A stretch of 64,000 bases of DNA, taken from contig NZ_PVZB01000014.1 in assembly GCF_003002025.1 (NCBI RefSeq), positions 1 to 64,000 on the forward strand, in the 5' to 3' direction. The position numbers and the translations under genes were made by a program. Of the stretch, positions 55,380 to 64,000 are shown piece by piece. Each line of letters opens with the position of its first letter. Positions within the stretch are counted from its first letter, which is position 1. The stretch is from Paraburkholderia sp. BL25I1N1. Its GTDB lineage: Bacteria > Pseudomonadota > Gammaproteobacteria > Burkholderiales > Burkholderiaceae. Below the pieces are notes generated by a model. That model did no database searches. It had not been told where the DNA came from and worked only from the letters and a program-made list of their open reading frames with translations.

Positions 55380-56759
55380 ATGGCCACTGAATTCACGCCC
55401 TTTCCGCCGCTAGCCCAGCTTGCCGCCGACCTCGCCGCCGGACGCACCACGAGCCGCGCGCTCGTCGAGACCGCGCTCGAACGGATCGCCGATCCGGCCG
55501 GCCAGGGCGCCGCCGTTTTCATGCATGTCGACGCCGACGGCGCCCGCGCCGCCGCCGACGCACACGACCGTCTGCGTGCCGCCGGCACCGTGCTCTCGCC
55601 GCTCGCCGGGATTCCGGTGTCCGTCAAGGACCTGTTCGATATCGAAGGCCAGCCGACCCGCGCCGGTTCCACCGTGCTCGCCGACGCCCCCGCCGCCAAG
55701 GCGGACGCCGTCGCGGTCGCGCGTTTGAAGCGGGCGGGCGCGGTGCTCGTCGGCCGGACCAATATGAGCGAGTTCGCGTTTTCCGGACTCGGTCTGAACC
55801 CGCACTACGGCAATCCGCTGTCACCGTACCAGCGCGGCGTGAAAGGCGATGAGCGGATTTCGGGCGGCTCGTCCTCGGGCGCGGCGGCTTCCGTCGCGGA
55901 CGGCATGGCGGCCGTTGCGCTCGGCACCGACACCGGCGGCTCGATCCGCATTCCGGCTGCCCTGTGCGGCCTGACCGGCTTCAAACCGACCGCCGACCGC
56001 ATTCCCAAACAGGGCGGCGTGCCGCTTTCGTCGACCCTCGATTCGTTCGGGCCGATCGGCGTTTCGGTGGCGTGCTGCGCGCTAGTGGACCGCATGCTGG
56101 CCGGGCTCGAGCCGCGCATTCCGGCCGCCCGGCCGCTGGAAGGCGTGCGCCTCGGCGTGCTCACCAATTTCGTTACCGACGGCGTCGAGCCGGCGGTCGC
56201 CGCCGCAATCGACACGGCGCTCAAGCATCTGGAAGCGGCTGGCGCGATCGTCAGCGAAGTGCGGTTCGCGGCGCTCGACCGTTTGCCCGAGATCAACCGC
56301 TTCGGGTTCTCGCCGATCGAAGCGTATGCGTGGCATCGTCCGTTGCTGGAAAAACATCGCGAGCAATATGATCCGCGTGTGCTGGTGCGCATTCTGAAGG
56401 GCGAGCCGGCCAGCGCCGCCGACTATCTCGACCTGCTCGCCGAACGCGAGGCGATGTTGGCTGAAGCCGCCCGCACGCTGTGGCAACGGTTCGACGCGGT
56501 CGTCGCGCCCACGGTGCCGGTGGTGCCGCCGCGCGTCGCCGATCTGGTCGACGACGATGACGCCTTCGGCCGCACCAACGCGTTGATCCTGCGCAACCCG
56601 AGCGTGTTCAACTTCCTCGACACCTGCGCGCTGTCGCTGCCGTGCCATCTGCGCGGCGACGCGCCGGTCGGCCTGATGCTGGCCGGCGCGCCGCACGCCG
56701 ACGACGCGCTGCTGGCCATCGGCCGCGGCGCCGAAGCGGTGCTCAAGGCGATTCGCTGA
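55380..56759 (+). CDS. Amidase (amidase-signature family)
   Basis: This 459-residue enzyme has the Ser-cisSer-Lys triad: Lys in GIPVSVKDLFDIEGQPTRAG (near residue 85), and the serines in ISGGSSSGAAASVADGMAAV and TDTGGSIRIPAALCGLTGF. It hydrolyses an amide to a carboxylate and ammonia. The GatA-like fold fits, but there is no gatB or gatC here, so a catabolic amide hydrolase is more likely than an aminoacyl-tRNA amidotransferase. It ends the DUF2848-MFS-GntR-amidase locus. Confidence 0.92.
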   Translation: MATEFTPFPPLAQLAADLAAGRTTSRALVETALERIADPAGQGAAVFMHVDADGARAAADAHDRLRAAGTVLSPLAGIPVSVKDLFDIEGQPTRAGSTVLADAPAAKADAVAVARLKRAGAVLVGRTNMSEFAFSGLGLNPHYGNPLSPYQRGVKGDERISGGSSSGAAASVADGMAAVALGTDTGGSIRIPAALCGLTGFKPTADRIPKQGGVPLSSTLDSFGPIGVSVACCALVDRMLAGLEPRIPAARPLEGVRLGVLTNFVTDGVEPAVAAAIDTALKHLEAAGAIVSEVRFAALDRLPEINRFGFSPIEAYAWHRPLLEKHREQYDPRVLVRILKGEPASAADYLDLLAEREAMLAEAARTLWQRFDAVVAPTVPVVPPRVADLVDDDDAFGRTNALILRNPSVFNFLDTCALSLPCHLRGDAPVGLMLAGAPHADDALLAIGRGAEAVLKAIR

Positions 56760-56833
56760 CCGAGCGACGCCAACGCGCTCGATCGGGAAATACGCCGTAA
56801 AAGCAGGATAAGCGGCGGGGCGGGGGTTCGCGC

Positions 56834-56839
56834 TAGAAT
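56834..56839 (+). promoter_or_regulatory. Possible -10 box of dsbB
   Basis: TAGAAT lies 44 bases before the dsbB ATG and downstream of the amidase gene. No convincing -35 is seen. Confidence 0.35.
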
Positions 56840-56882
56840 CGCGGGCACCCGCCCTTTCCGTTTCGAGACAGCCACACGATCC

Positions 56883-57392
56883 ATGAATAACGACACTGCA
56901 ATGCTGCGCCGCGAGCGCTCCCTGCTGGTTCTGCTTGGCCTGATCTGCGTTGCCCTCGTGGGCGGCGCGCTGTATCTGCAGTATTTTCTGCACGAAGACC
57001 CGTGCCCGTTGTGCATCATCCAACGGTATTTCTTCCTGCTGATCGCGATTTTCGCGTTCCTCGGCGCGCGTTTCAACCACTGGCGCGGTGTGCGTCTGCT
57101 GGAAGTGCTGGCCGCCTTGTCGGCGCTGGCCGGTATTGTCACGGCCGCGCGTCATGTGTATGTTCAGGCGAATCCGGGCTTTAGCTGTGGCTTCGACGCA
57201 CTGCAGCCGTTGGTCGACAGCTTGCCGCCCGCGCATTGGCTGCCGGGCGTGTTCAAGGTCGCCGGGTTGTGTGAGACGGCCTATCCGCCAATCCTGGGCC
57301 TGACGCTGCCGCAATGGTCGCTGGTCGCGTTTGTGGTCGCTTTCATCCCCTTGGCGCTGACGCTGGTTCGCAACCGCCGCCGGATTGCCTGA
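56883..57392 (+). CDS. dsbB: Disulfide bond formation protein DsbB
   Basis: This 169-residue inner-membrane protein has four helices and reoxidises DsbA using ubiquinone. The first cysteine pair is CPLC in HEDPCPLCIIQRYFF (residues 41-44); the second pair is in GFSCGFDA and AGLCETAYP on the second periplasmic loop. Spacing and length match the family. It is followed by a terminator. Confidence 0.95.
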   Translation: MNNDTAMLRRERSLLVLLGLICVALVGGALYLQYFLHEDPCPLCIIQRYFFLLIAIFAFLGARFNHWRGVRLLEVLAALSALAGIVTAARHVYVQANPGFSCGFDALQPLVDSLPPAHWLPGVFKVAGLCETAYPPILGLTLPQWSLVAFVVAFIPLALTLVRNRRRIA

Positions 57393-57771
57393 CCGGCGTT
57401 CTCCGCCCCGCGTTCACCACCCTGAACGACTAAAGCCGGATTTTGTGCCGCCAAGCGCGGCGACGCGAAATCCGGCTTTTTTTCGTCCCCAAACCACGCC
57501 GCTTCTGGTCCGCCAGACCATCTATTTCCCCCGCAATGCCCCGCCCCGCTTGGTTTTCAGACTTCCGCCGGCTCACGCAACTTCCCGCCCTGGCGCGAAT
57601 CGTACTTATCTCATGACCGCATCCGAATAAGCTTCATGCGAGATGGGAAATCTTTTTGGGACAAGGTAATGCTATCTTCGGAACTGGATGGCGATCTACG
57701 TGCGCGAGGCCGGCTTCGGCGCGACCCCATGCGTAACGCGCGCCCGGTCCGCACTGTCTTTCGGATTCGCC
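57393..57771. other. 379-base region between dsbB and xdhA
   Basis: It contains the dsbB terminator on the left. The rest is the xdh upstream region. Frame stays open for 28 codons ahead of the chosen xdhA start but is not conserved-looking. A GG-N10-GC pair near 57658-57673 was examined as a sigma54 site and judged too weak. Confidence 0.45.
57432..57484 (+). terminator. Terminator of dsbB
   Basis: Arms AAAGCCGGATTT (57432-57443) and AAATCCGGCTTT (57468-57479) flank a loop that itself contains GCCGC/GCGGC. A run of T follows, 40 bases after the dsbB stop. Confidence 0.93.
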
Positions 57772-59319
57772 ATGACAACGCAAACCATCCGCTTTTATCA
57801 CCAGGGGTCCGTCCGTGAGGTTGCGGGCGTGCCGGCGTCGCGCACCGTGCTCCAGCACCTGCGCGAAGATCTGCATTGCACCGGCACGAAAGAAGGCTGC
57901 GCGGAAGGCGACTGCGGCGCCTGCACGGTGGTCATCGGCGAACTGGACGCGCACGGTGGCCTCGCGCTGAAAGCGGTCAATGCCTGCATCCAGTTTCTGC
58001 CGACGCTCGACGGCCGCGCGCTCTTCACCGTCGAAGACCTGCGCGCCGCCGACGGCGCCCTGCACCCCGTGCAACAGGCCATGGTCGATTGCCACGGTTC
58101 GCAATGCGGCTTCTGCACGCCCGGTTTCGTGATGTCGATGTGGGCGCTGTACGAAAACCAGCCGGTCGCCGCCGGCCTGCCCACCCGCGATGAGATCAAC
58201 GCCGCGCTCTCCGGCAACCTGTGCCGCTGCACCGGCTACCGGCCGATCGTCGACGCGTCGCAGAAGATGTTCGACTATCCGCAATACCCGCGCGTCACGC
58301 TCGACCGCAAGGCCGTTGCGGATCACCTGCGCGAACTGCAACGGCGCGACACCTTCGAATATTGTGCGCCCGACACGCGCGGCGCCGCGTTCGGTTCACC
58401 CACCTTTTATGCGCCGATCTCGCTCGATGCGTTCGCCAGACTCCGCGCCGACCATCCGCACGCGCGACTGCTGGCCGGGAGCACCGACGTCGGCCTGTGG
58501 GTCACCAAACAATTCCGCGATCTCGGCGACATTCTGTACATCGGCAACGTCGCCGAATTGAAGACGATCGAGCGCGATGCGCAGACGCTGACCATCGGCG
58601 CCGCCGTCACGCTCGAAGACGCGTATGCGGCACTCGCCGTCGACTACCCCGAACTCGCCGAACTGTGGACGCGTTTCGCGTCGCTGCCGATCCGCAATGC
58701 CGGTACGCTCGGCGGCAACGTAGCGAACGGCTCGCCGATCGGCGATTCGATGCCGGCGCTGCTCGCGCTCGGCGCCGAAGTCGTGCTGCGTCACGGTCCG
58801 AAAACGCGCACGCTGCCGCTCGACGCCTTCTATCTCGGCTACCAGAAGACCGCGCTCGCGGCCGGCGAATTCGTCGCGGCGCTGCGCGTGCCGCGGCCGG
58901 CCGGCAATCTGCGCTTTCGTACCTACAAGGTGTCGAAGCGCTACGACCAGGACATCTCAGCCGTGTGCGCGGCGTTCGCGCTGCACCTCGGCGAAGACGG
59001 CGTGATTCAGCAAGCCCGCATCGCGTTCGGCGGCATGGCGGCCACACCGAAGCGGGCCACGCAGACCGAAGCCGTCCTGAACGGCGCAAGCTGGGACGAA
59101 AGCACCGCGCGGCAAGCCATGAATGCGCTCGTCGCCGATTACCAGCCGCTCACCGACATGCGCGCGTCGAGCGCGTATCGACTGAAGGTGGCGCGCAACG
59201 TGCTGTGGCGCTTCCACCTCGAAACGCGCGATGAGGCGCCGCTCGCGCTCTTCGACGTGAATGCGTTCGCGTTCGAAGCCGGCGCGCCGGACGCCGCCGT
59301 TGCGAAGGAGCCGTCGTGA
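57772..59319 (+). CDS. xdhA: Xanthine dehydrogenase small subunit (FeS/FAD)
   Basis: This 515-residue subunit carries two [2Fe-2S] clusters: CTGTKEGCAEGDCGACTVV (plant-type) and CGFCTPGFVM with NLCRCTGYRPI. A FAD domain follows from about residue 200 (ARLLAGSTDVGLWVTKQFRD, LPIRNAGTLGGNVANGSPIG). It takes electrons from the molybdenum site and reduces NAD in xanthine to urate oxidation. The ATG at 57772 starts the conserved region. The stop overlaps the xdhB start (TGATG), so the two are coupled. Confidence 0.95.
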   Translation: MTTQTIRFYHQGSVREVAGVPASRTVLQHLREDLHCTGTKEGCAEGDCGACTVVIGELDAHGGLALKAVNACIQFLPTLDGRALFTVEDLRAADGALHPVQQAMVDCHGSQCGFCTPGFVMSMWALYENQPVAAGLPTRDEINAALSGNLCRCTGYRPIVDASQKMFDYPQYPRVTLDRKAVADHLRELQRRDTFEYCAPDTRGAAFGSPTFYAPISLDAFARLRADHPHARLLAGSTDVGLWVTKQFRDLGDILYIGNVAELKTIERDAQTLTIGAAVTLEDAYAALAVDYPELAELWTRFASLPIRNAGTLGGNVANGSPIGDSMPALLALGAEVVLRHGPKTRTLPLDAFYLGYQKTALAAGEFVAALRVPRPAGNLRFRTYKVSKRYDQDISAVCAAFALHLGEDGVIQQARIAFGGMAATPKRATQTEAVLNGASWDESTARQAMNALVADYQPLTDMRASSAYRLKVARNVLWRFHLETRDEAPLALFDVNAFAFEAGAPDAAVAKEPS

Positions 59320-61724
59320 TGAACCGCACCGATGCTTTTGTCGAACATGCCGCGAGGCACGTCGCTCAAGTAAGCGACGCGTCGATCGGCGTGTCGTTGC
59401 CGCATGAATCGGCCGCGCTGCACGTGAGCGGCGAAGCGACCTACACGGACGACGTGCCCGAACTGCAAGGCACGCTGCACGCGGCGCTCGGCCTGTCGCG
59501 CCATGCGCATGCGCGGATCGTGTCGATGGATCTGGACGCGGTCAGAAAAGCACCGGGCGTGATCGCCGTGCTGACCGCGGAAGATATCCCCGGCGAGAAC
59601 AATTGCGGCCCGGTGCTGCACGACGACCCGATTCTCGCCGTCGACGAAGTGCTGTACCTCGGCCAACCGGTGTTCGCCGTGATCGCCGAAAGCCACGACC
59701 TCGCCCGCCGTGCCGCCGCGCTCGCAAAGAGCGACGACGTGATCCGCTACGAACCGCTCGAAGCCATCCTCACGCCCGCCGAGGCCAAAGCCGCGAAGCA
59801 GTTCGTGCTGCCGCCGCTGCATCTGAGACGCGGCGAGCCGGATGCGAAAATCGCCAGCGCGCCTAACCGGATCAGCGGCACGTTCGAAGTCGGCGGGCAG
59901 GAACAGTTCTATCTGGAAGGCCAGATTGCGTACGCGGTGCCGAAGGAAATGGACGGCATGCTCGTCTACAGTTCGACTCAGCACCCGAGCGAAATGCAGC
60001 AGGTCGTCGCGCATATGCTCGACTGGCCGGCGCATAACGTGGTGTGCGAATGCCGGCGCATGGGCGGCGGCTTCGGCGGTAAGGAATCGCAATCGGCAGT
60101 ATTCGCCTGCGTGGCCGCACTCGCCGCGAAACTGCTGCGCCGTCCGGTCAAACTGCGCGCCGACCGCGACGACGATTTCATGATCACCGGCAAGCGCCAC
60201 GACGCGGTCTACGCGTACGAAGCGGGCTTCGACGACAGCGGCCGCATTCTCGGCGCGCGCGTCGAAATTGCGTTGCGCGCGGGCTATTCCGCTGATCTCT
60301 CGGGCGCGGTCGCCACGCGCGCCGTCTGCCATTTCGACAACGCGTACTACCTGTCCGATGTCGACATCGTCGCGCTGTGCTGCAAGACCAACACGCAATC
60401 GAATACCGCGTTTCGCGGCTTCGGCGGCCCGCAAGGCGCGCTCGTGATGGAGGTAGTGCTCGACAGCATCGCGCGTCAGTTGGACTGCGATCCGCTCGAC
60501 GTGCGCCTCGCCAACTACTATGGTATCGGCGAGCGCGATACGACGCCGTATGGACAGCGCGTCGAGGACAACATCATCGCGCCGCTGACCGATGAACTGC
60601 TCGGCTCCAGCGACTATCGCACGCGCCGCAAAGCGATCGCGGCGTTCAATGCGGGCAGTCCGGTGCTCAAGCGCGGCATCGCGTTTTCGCCGGTGAAGTT
60701 CGGCATTTCGTTCAACGTGCCGTTTCTGAATCAGGCCGGCGCGCTGGTGCACGTGTACAAAGACGGCTCGGTGCTCGTCAATCATGGCGGCACGGAAATG
60801 GGACAAGGGCTCAACACCAAAGTCGCGCAAGTGGTCGCCAACGAGTTCGGCTTGCCGCTCTCGCGCGTGCGGGTCACGGCAACCGATACTTCCAAGATCG
60901 CGAACACGTCGGCAACGGCCGCATCCACCGGCAGCGATCTGAACGGCAAAGCAGCCGAAGCCGCGGCAAAAACGATTCGCGCGCGGCTCGCTGAACTCGT
61001 CGCCAAACAACTCGGCGGTACGGCGAACGACGTGCAATTCGCCAACGGCGAAGTGTCGGTGAACGGTGGCGCGATGCCGTTCGAACAACTCGTCGGCGCC
61101 GCGTATCTGGCGCGCGTGCAGTTGTGGTCGGACGGTTTCTACACCACGCCGAAAGTGCATTGGGACGCGAAAACGTTGACCGGTCACCCGTTTTATTACT
61201 TCGCGTACGGCGCGGCAGTGTCGGAAGTCGTGATCGATACGCTGACCGGCGAATGGAAACTGGTGCGAGCGGACGTGCTGCACGACGCCGGGCAATCGAT
61301 CAATCCGGCCATCGACATCGGTCAGGTGGAAGGCGGCTTCATTCAGGGCATGGGCTGGCTCACCACCGAAGAACTCTGGTGGAACCGTGACGGCCGCCTG
61401 ATGACGCACGCGCCATCCACCTACAAGATTCCCGCGGTCAGCGACACGCCCGCCGCGTTCCACGTGCAGCTCTATCAGAACCGCAACGCCGAGCCGACCG
61501 TGTTCCGCTCGAAGGCCGTCGGCGAGCCGCCGTTGCTGTTGCCATTCTCGGTGTTTCTGGCGATTCGCGACGCGATCGCGGCCGCGGTGCCGGATGCGCA
61601 GGAGGCGCCGCAGTTGCGCGCGCCGGCCACGCCCGAAGCGATTCTCGACGCATTGGACGCCTTGCAGCCGCAGGCCGCGCCCCCACCGGCAACGGAACCC
61701 GCGACGACCGACACGACCGCGTGA
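59319..61724 (+). CDS. xdhB: Xanthine dehydrogenase large subunit (molybdenum)
   Basis: This 801-residue catalytic subunit has GGQEQFYLEGQIAYAVP, MGGGFGGKESQSAVFACVAA, FRGFGGPQGALVMEVVLDSI and NHGGTEMGQGLNTKVAQVVA. The general base Glu is at about residue 736 in KAVGEPPLLLPFSVF. These identify the molybdopterin subunit that hydroxylates hypoxanthine and xanthine. The ATG at 59319 overlaps the end of xdhA; an in-frame GTG one codon earlier is less likely. Confidence 0.96.
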   Translation: MNRTDAFVEHAARHVAQVSDASIGVSLPHESAALHVSGEATYTDDVPELQGTLHAALGLSRHAHARIVSMDLDAVRKAPGVIAVLTAEDIPGENNCGPVLHDDPILAVDEVLYLGQPVFAVIAESHDLARRAAALAKSDDVIRYEPLEAILTPAEAKAAKQFVLPPLHLRRGEPDAKIASAPNRISGTFEVGGQEQFYLEGQIAYAVPKEMDGMLVYSSTQHPSEMQQVVAHMLDWPAHNVVCECRRMGGGFGGKESQSAVFACVAALAAKLLRRPVKLRADRDDDFMITGKRHDAVYAYEAGFDDSGRILGARVEIALRAGYSADLSGAVATRAVCHFDNAYYLSDVDIVALCCKTNTQSNTAFRGFGGPQGALVMEVVLDSIARQLDCDPLDVRLANYYGIGERDTTPYGQRVEDNIIAPLTDELLGSSDYRTRRKAIAAFNAGSPVLKRGIAFSPVKFGISFNVPFLNQAGALVHVYKDGSVLVNHGGTEMGQGLNTKVAQVVANEFGLPLSRVRVTATDTSKIANTSATAASTGSDLNGKAAEAAAKTIRARLAELVAKQLGGTANDVQFANGEVSVNGGAMPFEQLVGAAYLARVQLWSDGFYTTPKVHWDAKTLTGHPFYYFAYGAAVSEVVIDTLTGEWKLVRADVLHDAGQSINPAIDIGQVEGGFIQGMGWLTTEELWWNRDGRLMTHAPSTYKIPAVSDTPAAFHVQLYQNRNAEPTVFRSKAVGEPPLLLPFSVFLAIRDAIAAAVPDAQEAPQLRAPATPEAILDALDALQPQAAPPPATEPATTDTTA

Positions 61725-61829
61725 AAGGCGTGAAAAGATAACCCCACGGCCTGACGCGACACGAACGCGCCAAGCCACATTCAACCGGCCGCACGGACAC
61801 CCCGCGCGGCCACGTATGGAGAACGCCGG

Positions 61830-62846
61830 ATGCAAGCCTGGCTGCCTGACCTGCAACAACTGCTCGCGCACGGTGATGCCGCCGTGCTGGTGACGGTCGC
61901 GCGCGTCGAAGGTTCGGCGCCCCGCGAAGCCGGCACCAAGATGATCGTCACGCGCGATTCGGCGAAACACACCATCGGCGGTGGACACCTCGAATGGAAA
62001 GCCATCGAGACCGCGCGCCAGGTGCTGCGCGACGGCATGCGCTCGCCGCATATGCGCCGGCTGGAGCGTTTCGCGCTCGGCCCAAGTCTCGGCCAATGCT
62101 GCGGCGGCGCGGTGATTCTCGCATTCGAGCGGCTCGATGTGGGCGACCTCGGCTGGATCACGACGCTCGCGAAGCGCGTGGCCGCAGGCCAATCGACGGT
62201 GCGTAGCGTATCATTCGGCCCCGCACCGGATGCGGTGATGCTGTCCGACCCCGAGCCGGGCGTCGACGCCGCCGACTGCCTGCTGTGGGACGGCGCCGGT
62301 TTCGACGACAGCGGCGCGCTGCTCACCGAAACCATCGCGCCGGGCGACTTCTCGGTTGTGCTGTTCGGCGCCGGCCACGTGGGCGCCGCGCTGGTTCGCG
62401 TGCTGGCCACGCTGCCGTGCGCGGTTCGCTGGGTCGACGAACGCGACGCGCAATTTCCGCCCGCGGAAACGCTGCATGCGCCGAACGTGAAGATCGATCC
62501 GAACGACGCCCCCGACGAAGCCATCGACCAGGCCGCGCCGAACACGTACTTCATCGTGATGACGCACAACCATGCGCTCGATCTAGAGTTGGCTGAGCGC
62601 ATTCTGCGGCGTGGCGACTTCGCGTTCTTCGGCATGATCGGCTCGCATAGCAAGCGCAAGCAGTTCGAACACCGGCTGGCCGCGCGCGGGATCGATCCGT
62701 CGTTGATCGCGCGGATGAAGTGCCCGCTAGGCGTGGACGGCATCGTCGACAAGTCGCCGGAGATCATCGCGATCTCGGCGGCGGCGCAGGTGCTTCAGGC
62801 CGTCGAGCAGAACGCGGGCGTGCATCACGCCACGCAGACGGTTTGA
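61830..62846 (+). CDS. xdhC: Xanthine dehydrogenase accessory protein XdhC
   Basis: This 338-residue protein binds molybdenum cofactor and delivers the sulfurated form to XdhB. The N-terminal part has LVTVARVEGSAPREAGTKMI and HTIGGGHLEWKAIETAR. The C-terminal Rossmann part has VVLFGAGHVGAALVRVLATL and MTHNHALDLELAERILRRGD. It is 105 bases after xdhB, with ribosome site GGAG, completing xdhABC. Confidence 0.95.
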   Translation: MQAWLPDLQQLLAHGDAAVLVTVARVEGSAPREAGTKMIVTRDSAKHTIGGGHLEWKAIETARQVLRDGMRSPHMRRLERFALGPSLGQCCGGAVILAFERLDVGDLGWITTLAKRVAAGQSTVRSVSFGPAPDAVMLSDPEPGVDAADCLLWDGAGFDDSGALLTETIAPGDFSVVLFGAGHVGAALVRVLATLPCAVRWVDERDAQFPPAETLHAPNVKIDPNDAPDEAIDQAAPNTYFIVMTHNHALDLELAERILRRGDFAFFGMIGSHSKRKQFEHRLAARGIDPSLIARMKCPLGVDGIVDKSPEIIAISAAAQVLQAVEQNAGVHHATQTV

Positions 62847-62928
62847 TAAACGACACGTGTTCGACACAACGCTCACGCATCCGGCGCGCGATGACTCCAA
62901 AAGCGATTCAACAAACTCCTGACCGACC

Positions 62929-63981
62929 ATGACTACAACGACTGTTACCCCCACACCGCTGGCCGAAAAAACCGCGCTGGCACCGAAGGCCGAGTTGCAC
63001 ATCCATATTGAAGGTTCGCTCGAACCCGAACTGATTTTCGCGCTCGCCGAGCGTAACGGCGTGAAGCTCGCGTACGACTCGATCGACGCCCTGCGCGCCG
63101 CGTATGCGTTCACCGATCTGCAATCGTTCCTCGACATCTACTATGCGGGCGCGAGCGTGCTGCTGCACGAGCAGGACTTCTACGACATGACGATGGCCTA
63201 TGTGGAGCGCTGCCTCGCCGACAACGTGATTCACAGCGAAATCTTCTTCGATCCGCAGACGCACACCGAACGCGGCGTGCCGATCGCGACCGTGGTGGCG
63301 GGCATCGAACGCGCACTCGCCGACGCAGAAAAGCGCGGCATGACGAGCAAGCTGATTCTGTGCTTCCTGCGCCATCTGTCCGAAGAAGACGCGCTCGCCA
63401 CCTTCGAAGAAGCGCGGCCGCTGTTCGAGCAATACAAGCATCGCCTGATCGGCGTCGGTCTCGATTCGTCGGAACGCGGCCATCCGCCTTCAAAGTTCGA
63501 ACGTGTATTCGCCAAGGCGCGCGCGCTCGGCCTCAAACTCGTGGCGCATGCCGGCGAAGAAGGCCCGCCCTCGTATATCTATGAAGCGCTCGATCTGCTG
63601 AAAGTGGACCGCGTCGATCACGGCGTGCGCAGCATCGAAGATCCGGCGCTTGTCACGCGGCTGGCCGATTCACGCGTCGCGCTAACCGTGTGTCCGCTGT
63701 CGAACCTGAAGCTCTGCGTATTCGACGACCTGACCAAGCACACGCTGAAGGACCTGCTCGATCGCGGCGTGGCCGTCACGGTGAATTCCGACGATCCGGC
63801 TTACTTCGGCGGCTACGTGAACGCCAATTATTTCGCCACCATCGACGCGTTGAAGCTCAACGATGCCGAGGTCTACACGATCATCCGCAACAGCTTCGAA
63901 GCGTCGTTCGTCACGCCCGAGCAACGCAGCGAACTGATCGCGAAGCTCGACGCGCACTGGCACCCAAGCGGTCCGCACTGA
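62929..63981 (+). CDS. Adenosine/adenine deaminase family protein (probably adenine deaminase)
   Basis: This 350-residue zinc hydrolase has KAELHIHIEGSLEPELIFAL (zinc His pair), LVAHAGEEGPPSYI, VDHGVRSIED and NSDDPAYFGGYVNANY. The stretch TVCPLSNLKLCVFDDL, rather than the CPTSN of adenosine deaminase, is the pattern of the adenine deaminase branch (for example P. aeruginosa PA0148 and yeast Aah1), so adenine to hypoxanthine is the likely reaction. Hypoxanthine would feed the xdhABC enzyme next to it. It lies 82 bases after xdhC on the same strand. The usual symbol add would imply adenosine, so none is given. Confidence 0.88.
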   Translation: MTTTTVTPTPLAEKTALAPKAELHIHIEGSLEPELIFALAERNGVKLAYDSIDALRAAYAFTDLQSFLDIYYAGASVLLHEQDFYDMTMAYVERCLADNVIHSEIFFDPQTHTERGVPIATVVAGIERALADAEKRGMTSKLILCFLRHLSEEDALATFEEARPLFEQYKHRLIGVGLDSSERGHPPSKFERVFAKARALGLKLVAHAGEEGPPSYIYEALDLLKVDRVDHGVRSIEDPALVTRLADSRVALTVCPLSNLKLCVFDDLTKHTLKDLLDRGVAVTVNSDDPAYFGGYVNANYFATIDALKLNDAEVYTIIRNSFEASFVTPEQRSELIAKLDAHWHPSGPH

Positions 63982-64000
63982 CGGGCCGAGATATCGCAGC

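Noticed and set aside
57655..57680. Possible sigma54 -24/-12 site ahead of xdhA (GG-N10-GC)
   Set aside because: Only the GG and GC cores have the right spacing; most flanking consensus bases are absent.
59139..62192. Open frame of 1017 codons antisense to xdhA/xdhB
   Set aside because: It lies fully opposite genes with clear motifs, has no recognisable domain, and reflects the high GC of third codon positions.

Overview
The window is ordinary high-GC chromosome from a beta-proteobacterium of the Burkholderia/Paraburkholderia group. The evidence is the codon use, the block gyrA-serC-pheA-hisC-tyrA-aroA-cmk-rpsA-ihfB-lapAB-ugd-hldA-hldD-cysM, the short OmpA-family protein divergent from gyrA, and a tmRNA with tag ANDETFALAA. 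Paraburkholderia is the best guess from the accessory genes; the genus is inferred, not proven. There is no insertion sequence, prophage, CRISPR array, rRNA or classical tRNA.

Left part (1-9.1 kb): the start of etfB leaves the left edge. The methionine ABC importer metN-metI-metQ follows, with a clear terminator. Then come an alpha/beta hydrolase, a crotonase-like protein without the two catalytic glutamates, a class II histone-deacetylase-like amidohydrolase, an MltB-type lytic transglycosylase, cysM and a small secreted ComEA-like protein.

Core block (9.1-30.6 kb): on the minus strand lie LPS heptose genes (hldD, hldA), ugd, the LPS-regulating pair lapA/lapB, ihfB, rpsA, cmk and aromatic/serine biosynthesis (aroA, tyrA, hisC, pheA, serC), then a DUF2059 protein and gyrA. 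On the plus strand are ompA, ubiG, gph and ssrA (tmRNA).

Accessory part (30.6-64 kb): two small secreted proteins; a ModE-like/periplasmic-binding-like regulator divergent from an NAD-linked molybdenum formate dehydrogenase operon fdsG-B-A-D, with no fdsC between A and D; a flavin monooxygenase with a duplicated gene end behind it; an ArsR-type regulator plus cation-diffusion-facilitator exporter with a visible palindromic operator; a TPR-glycosyltransferase-like protein; a citrate-type MFS carrier and an acetyltransferase; an unrecognised membrane protein; a DUF2968 protein; a class I glutamine-amidotransferase-like hydrolase with a long disordered N-terminus; and a CPA2 cation/proton antiporter. 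A compact catabolic-looking locus follows (DUF2848, MFS carrier, GntR regulator, amidase), then dsbB, and purine catabolism (xdhA-xdhB-xdhC and an adenine/adenosine deaminase).

The best candidates for undescribed biology are the DUF2848/MFS/GntR/amidase locus with a 14-bp palindrome in its upstream region, the fds regulator with paired CATATATG sites, and the catalytically altered crotonase beside the deacetylase homologue. All functions are read from motifs and family knowledge; no database search was run.
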